Assembly: GCA_913057815.1 (NCBI GenBank)
Contig: CAJXOV010000068.1
Span: 1-8,713, forward strand
Length of the DNA stretch: 8,713 nucleotides
Direction of reading: 5' to 3'
Source: an uncultured Flavobacteriales bacterium
Lineage (GTDB): Bacteria; Bacteroidota; Bacteroidia; Flavobacteriales_D; Sanyastnellaceae
Below, piece by piece: positions 6,359-8,713 of the stretch (positions are counted from its first letter, which is position 1; every line of letters starts with the position of its first letter). A program made the position numbers and the translations under genes. Under the pieces are notes generated by a model, which made no database searches, had not been told where the DNA came from, and saw only the letters and a program-made list of their open reading frames with translations.

Positions 6359-8332
6359 CGGGTTGATCGGACCGTATATGCAACAACCAACATCTCCTCC
6401 TCCGCTAACTCCATTACAATCTAAACTAGCCTCCAAATTGAAGTTTAACGCTGCTTCATCCATACAACCTGCAGATGCACAACCACCACCAATATCTAAT
6501 GTGAATTCCAAATCTTGGTGAAGAGTACCTGCCTCATGGTTAATGATTACTTCATCATTTACCTTAATCTTTAACCCAAAACTCTCTGGATTAGAGCCCA
6601 TTTCAAATGTAATAGTATAACACTGTGGCTCTAAACATATAGAGCCTGTTTTATTACATCTATATTCTATTTCACTTATTCCTACTAAACTCATTGACTC
6701 ATCAAAGATGTTGAATTCAGCTGCTCCCTGGTTACCGATGTTTTCTAATTCAATCTCTACAAAGTTTTCATAGCAACATGTTCCGTTATCCATAACTGGA
6801 TAATCGGCATAGTTGAGGGCATCAGGGTCTGCGCAGCCTTCATAGTCTATTCCCAAACAACAATTACTGTCTGATCCACCAAGGACTCCTGAACAATCTG
6901 GTAAAGACGGGTCATAGTTATTACTCCAGAGTGAAAAACAATACGGATAATAACTCCCATAAAAGCCACAATAGATCTCTACCTCTAGTTCTTCCCAACC
7001 TTCAGAGGAACAAGAAGTGCTTACATCACTTAATATTTGAATAGACATATTCCCGGCACTCGAAAAAAGCAACCCAGATAAATCACCATCTACGACTTCA
7101 TTCAGTATGTTTCCTTGTGCATTAATGTCATCATAAATTAATATCTCATCCCAACCAACTTCTATGAATCCGCTCACTATTTCGAGCGCGATGCCAGCAC
7201 CGGGCGTGTTTTCATAAAAGTTATAAATTTCATTCGAGTTGTTATTGTAGCAGAAACTATTCCTTTCTGGGCAGCTATATCCGCAAGGAACAACCACACA
7301 CGAACCATCATCCGTCAGAATTCCTCCATCCTCTATGGCCGGGCCATCATAGTTTAGTGAATTTATATTTGTGCACCCTAAACAAGATATATCGCAAGAC
7401 TCATCATCTATATTTGCTTGTGAATCAAAATTACACGCTCCATAAATGGTGCATCCGGAGTTTCCTCCGGTGATTTGAAGGTCAAATTGGCCTTGTTCAT
7501 CATCGTCATCTGTAAATATCAAAAAATAGTACTCCGTGTTTGGAATTAAGTCTGTTATGACCTCATTCACATCTCCATTAAAGCAGGTAATTTCAACGGG
7601 ATTATTACATCCTCCGCTATAAATGGCTACAGAAGGATTAACTGCCGCTGAATCTCCTGGACTAGTAATAGACGCAGGACTAAAATCTAAAACACACGCG
7701 CTATATCCTCCAGAATTCCAAGTATACCAAACTCCATCTACATCTCCAAACCCAGAGCAGGCAGGGTTTACATCGTTTGGCTGAGCACAGGCATTGTCAG
7801 CTAAATACGGGATAGCATCAATTATTTGCGTTGCAAAACTGCACATGTCATTGGCTGGAGGTATGCATGATGGTAATTCACAAGTCACAGCTAAATCAAA
7901 ATCGCCTGTTGCTCCATTCCAGCCCGAAATATGAATAAGGTAATCCGTAGCACTGGCAGATGTGATTATAGTTACACTGGATTGAGATCCGCAGTCATCA
8001 TCGTTTCCTCCGGCACATATGAAAGCTCCACAGGAGCCACTATAAACATTAATTTTTGTGTCAAACGCAGAGCCACATGTACTAAAAGTGACTTCCTCAG
8101 GTCCGGTTGAAGAATATAAATACCATACTCCAGGTCCTTCAAGAGAAACCACACATTCAATAGCTAATAATTCATCTCCAACTGTGGCACCATCATTAGA
8201 CCCAAATAGCGTTTCTCCACAACTTATAGCTATGGCATCAATGCAATTATCATTTGATTGAGCAGATACAGAAAATGATTGGAAAAGACCAGCTATAAGT
8301 ACAAATAAAATGGAATAAATAGATGTTTTCAT
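6200..8332 (-). CDS. Large secreted multi-domain protein, 710 residues, relative of the downstream gene product
   Basis: Function unknown; secreted. A clear signal peptide (residues 1-24, cut SVSA before QSND) fixes the start. Two copies of the NDxC...VWY domain follow at 27-150 and 161-288, the same type as the five in the next gene. Next come two cysteine modules (GCTIYGACNF and GCTNINSLNY, about 292-345). A CUB-like domain is seen at 350-455: opening cysteines, a central WDEILIYDD strand like the CUB family's 'D-x-L-x-IYDG', then a GNMSIQILSD strand and a closing cysteine. Further cysteine modules follow, including GCADPDALNY and GCMDEAALNF, flanking a strand-rich segment (EIELENIG to FTLDIGG). 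The dockerin-like tail is at 659-710, ending FGTSY. Asp/Asn-rich loops such as GGNDDDCG and TDDDDEQG suggest calcium binding. It is the first gene of a likely pair, 29 bp before its larger relative, with a candidate promoter just upstream. No catalytic motif is seen; adhesion or matrix building is a guess. Confidence 0.93.
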   Translation of the reverse strand: MKTSIYSILFVLIAGLFQSFSVSAQSNDNCIDAIAISCGETLFGSNDGATVGDELLAIECVVSLEGPGVWYLYSSTGPEEVTFSTCGSAFDTKINVYSGSCGAFICAGGNDDDCGSQSSVTIITSASATDYLIHISGWNGATGDFDLAVTCELPSCIPPANDMCSFATQIIDAIPYLADNACAQPNDVNPACSGFGDVDGVWYTWNSGGYSACVLDFSPASITSPGDSAAVNPSVAIYSGGCNNPVEITCFNGDVNEVITDLIPNTEYYFLIFTDDDDEQGQFDLQITGGNSGCTIYGACNFDSQANIDDESCDISCLGCTNINSLNYDGPAIEDGGILTDDGSCVVVPCGYSCPERNSFCYNNNSNEIYNFYENTPGAGIALEIVSGFIEVGWDEILIYDDINAQGNILNEVVDGDLSGLLFSSAGNMSIQILSDVSTSCSSEGWEELEVEIYCGFYGSYYPYCFSLWSNNYDPSLPDCSGVLGGSDSNCCLGIDYEGCADPDALNYADYPVMDNGTCCYENFVEIELENIGNQGAAEFNIFDESMSLVGISEIEYRCNKTGSICLEPQCYTITFEMGSNPESFGLKIKVNDEVIINHEAGTLHQDLEFTLDIGGGCASAGCMDEAALNFNLEASLDCNGVSGGGDVGCCIYGPINPGDYNNDLQVNVSDLGGFLGDFGSESVYGDFDGDGFASVADLGGFLGIFGTSY
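6967..7285 (-). other. CUB-like domain, residues 350-455
   Basis: This stretch opens with CGYSCPERNSFC and closes with LEVEIYC. In between are a strand with WDEILIYDD, the turn VVDGDLSGLLFSSAGNMSI and an ILSD strand, the order seen in CUB domains, which are extracellular binding modules. It is recognised by pattern only; a profile search against the CUB family (Pfam PF00431) would settle it. Confidence 0.6.
7469..8254 (-). repeat. Two-copy NDxC...VWY domain repeat in the 710-residue protein
   Basis: Units at 8254-7883 and 7852-7469 (residues 27-150 and 161-288) each run from NDNC/NDMC through VWYLY/VWYTW, a D/N-x-x-(I/V)-x-(V/I)YSG-x-C strand and a closing TDYLIHISGWNG or TEYYFLIFTDDD strand before an F-D-L end. 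They belong to the same family as the five units in the neighbouring gene, so the two proteins share building blocks. Confidence 0.8.
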
Positions 8333-8353
8333 AATAGTCTGCTTAAGGTTTTT

Positions 8354-8385
8354 TAAAAGTAAACAATCTTACTTCTAAAGACAAA
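8354..8385 (-). promoter_or_regulatory. Candidate Bacteroidota-type promoter for the secreted-protein genes
   Basis: On the minus strand TTTG (8385-8382) is followed after exactly 20 bases by TACTTTTA (8361-8354), which matches the Bacteroidota -7 consensus TAnnTTTG except for its last base. It sits between the upstream terminator and the ATG at 8332 and would give a leader of roughly 15 bases. Spacing and position fit; the AT-rich background keeps confidence modest. Confidence 0.4.
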
Positions 8386-8423
8386 CAATCCTATTACATT
8401 CTGACCATAAGAGGGTTAATGAT

Positions 8424-8451
8424 AAAAAGGGGAGCCGAAATTAGGCTCCCC
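8424..8451 (-). terminator. Intrinsic terminator after the T9SS-sorted protein gene
   Basis: An 8-base, GC-rich perfect stem (8429-8436 with 8444-8451, GGGGAGCC/GGCTCCCC) encloses a seven-base loop and on the minus strand runs into TTTTT (8428-8424). It lies 22 bases after the stop codon of the upstream gene. It ends that transcript and makes an independent promoter for the genes from 8332 downward likely. Confidence 0.9.
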
Positions 8452-8472
8452 CTATTATCTGTTGTTTTTAAA

Positions 8473-8666
8473 TTACTTTACTATTAGAGAAATCGATTTT
8501 TGAAATCCTTCAAATTGAATTTTCACAAGGTAATTCCCTGCGGTTAACTCTTTTCTATCAATTTCTATTTCCGCCTCATTAATATCTACCCATTCTCTTA
8601 TTATTCTCCCTTGAAGGTCTAGAAGGGTTATGGTTTTCGTTTCCGAGTTCCCAAACTCAAGAGTAC
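8473..8666 (-). CDS. 3' end of a gene for a T9SS type A sorted protein
   Basis: Only the last 64 or so codons are present; the rest is cut by the adapter at 8667. The visible part ends in a type IX secretion C-terminal domain: ITLLDLQGRIIREW at the start, then an acidic strand (VDINEAEIEID), the RKELTAGNYLVKI motif and the closing KSISLIVK before the stop at 8473. The order 'LxDxxGR...L..G.Y.v.i...g....k.i.v.k' is the T9SS type A signature (TIGR04183). The signal sends the protein through the outer membrane and is normally cut off by the PorU sortase, with the protein attached to anionic LPS or released. What the missing N-terminal part does cannot be told. The gene is followed by a strong terminator, so it is probably not in one operon with the two large proteins downstream. 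Confidence 0.92.
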
Positions 8667-8713
8667 CTGTCTCTTATACACATCTCCGAGCCCACGAGAC
8701 CTCTCTACATCTC
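8667..8713 (+). other. Nextera read-2 adapter with i7 index remnant
   Basis: Positions 8667-8685 are the reverse complement of the Tn5 mosaic end, 8686-8700 (CCGAGCCCACGAGAC) is the Nextera read-2 arm, 8701-8708 (CTCTCTAC) matches the standard i7 index known as N707, and ATCTC starts the P7 flow-cell sequence. All of it is library sequence. Confidence 0.98.

Noticed and set aside
7972..8261. Short frames at 7972-8160 (minus) and 8058-8261 (plus)
   Set aside because: Both overlap the first repeat domain of the 710-residue protein and have no recognisable features.
1..8713. Inverted 19-base Tn5 ends flanking the window, looking like a composite transposon
   Set aside because: The mosaic ends point outward from the insert (GAGACAG-insert-CTGTCTC), the opposite of a transposon, and are joined to Nextera adapter arms and an index. 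No transposase or resistance gene lies between them.

Overview
The window is an 8.64-kb piece of bacterial genome (about 25-8666) with sequencing-library adapter at both ends. Positions 1-24 and 8667-8713 are Nextera/Tn5 tagmentation adapter, so both genomic ends are arbitrary cut sites. The host is very probably a member of the Bacteroidota, most likely a flavobacterium-like (Flavobacteriales) lineage. The reasons are an AT-rich sequence, no clear Shine-Dalgarno sites, promoter candidates of the TTTG/TAnnTTTG type, a type IX secretion (T9SS) C-terminal sorting domain, and large secreted Asp/Asn/Cys-rich proteins with C-x6-N-[YF] modules of a kind common in marine flavobacteria.

All genes lie on the minus strand, so transcription runs from high to low coordinates. 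At 8473-8666 is the 3' end of a gene for a T9SS-secreted protein, closed by a strong intrinsic terminator (about 8424-8451). A candidate promoter (8354-8385) then precedes two neighbouring, related genes for very large secreted proteins: a 710-residue protein (6200-8332) and a 1358-residue protein (2094-6170), 29 bp apart. Both have a signal peptide, repeated copies of the same beta-sandwich-like 'NDxC...VWYSF' domain (two and five copies), repeated small cysteine modules, and a matching dockerin-like C-terminal tail ending FGT(S/T)Y. Next comes a DUF3108 envelope protein (1241-2050), closed by a second strong terminator (1187-1217), then a tryptophan 2,3-dioxygenase (start best placed at 1088, stop at 120), and finally the first 16 codons of a gene cut by the left adapter (25-73).

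The large pair is the accessory and interesting part. It looks like a matched set of cell-surface or extracellular proteins built from a shared kit of modules, with function unknown. The dioxygenase is ordinary metabolism: it opens the kynurenine pathway by converting L-tryptophan to N-formylkynurenine. The terminator upstream of it indicates separate transcription from the secreted-protein/DUF3108 group. No RNA gene, CRISPR array, insertion sequence or integrase was seen, and no gene-free stretch exceeds about 140 bases.
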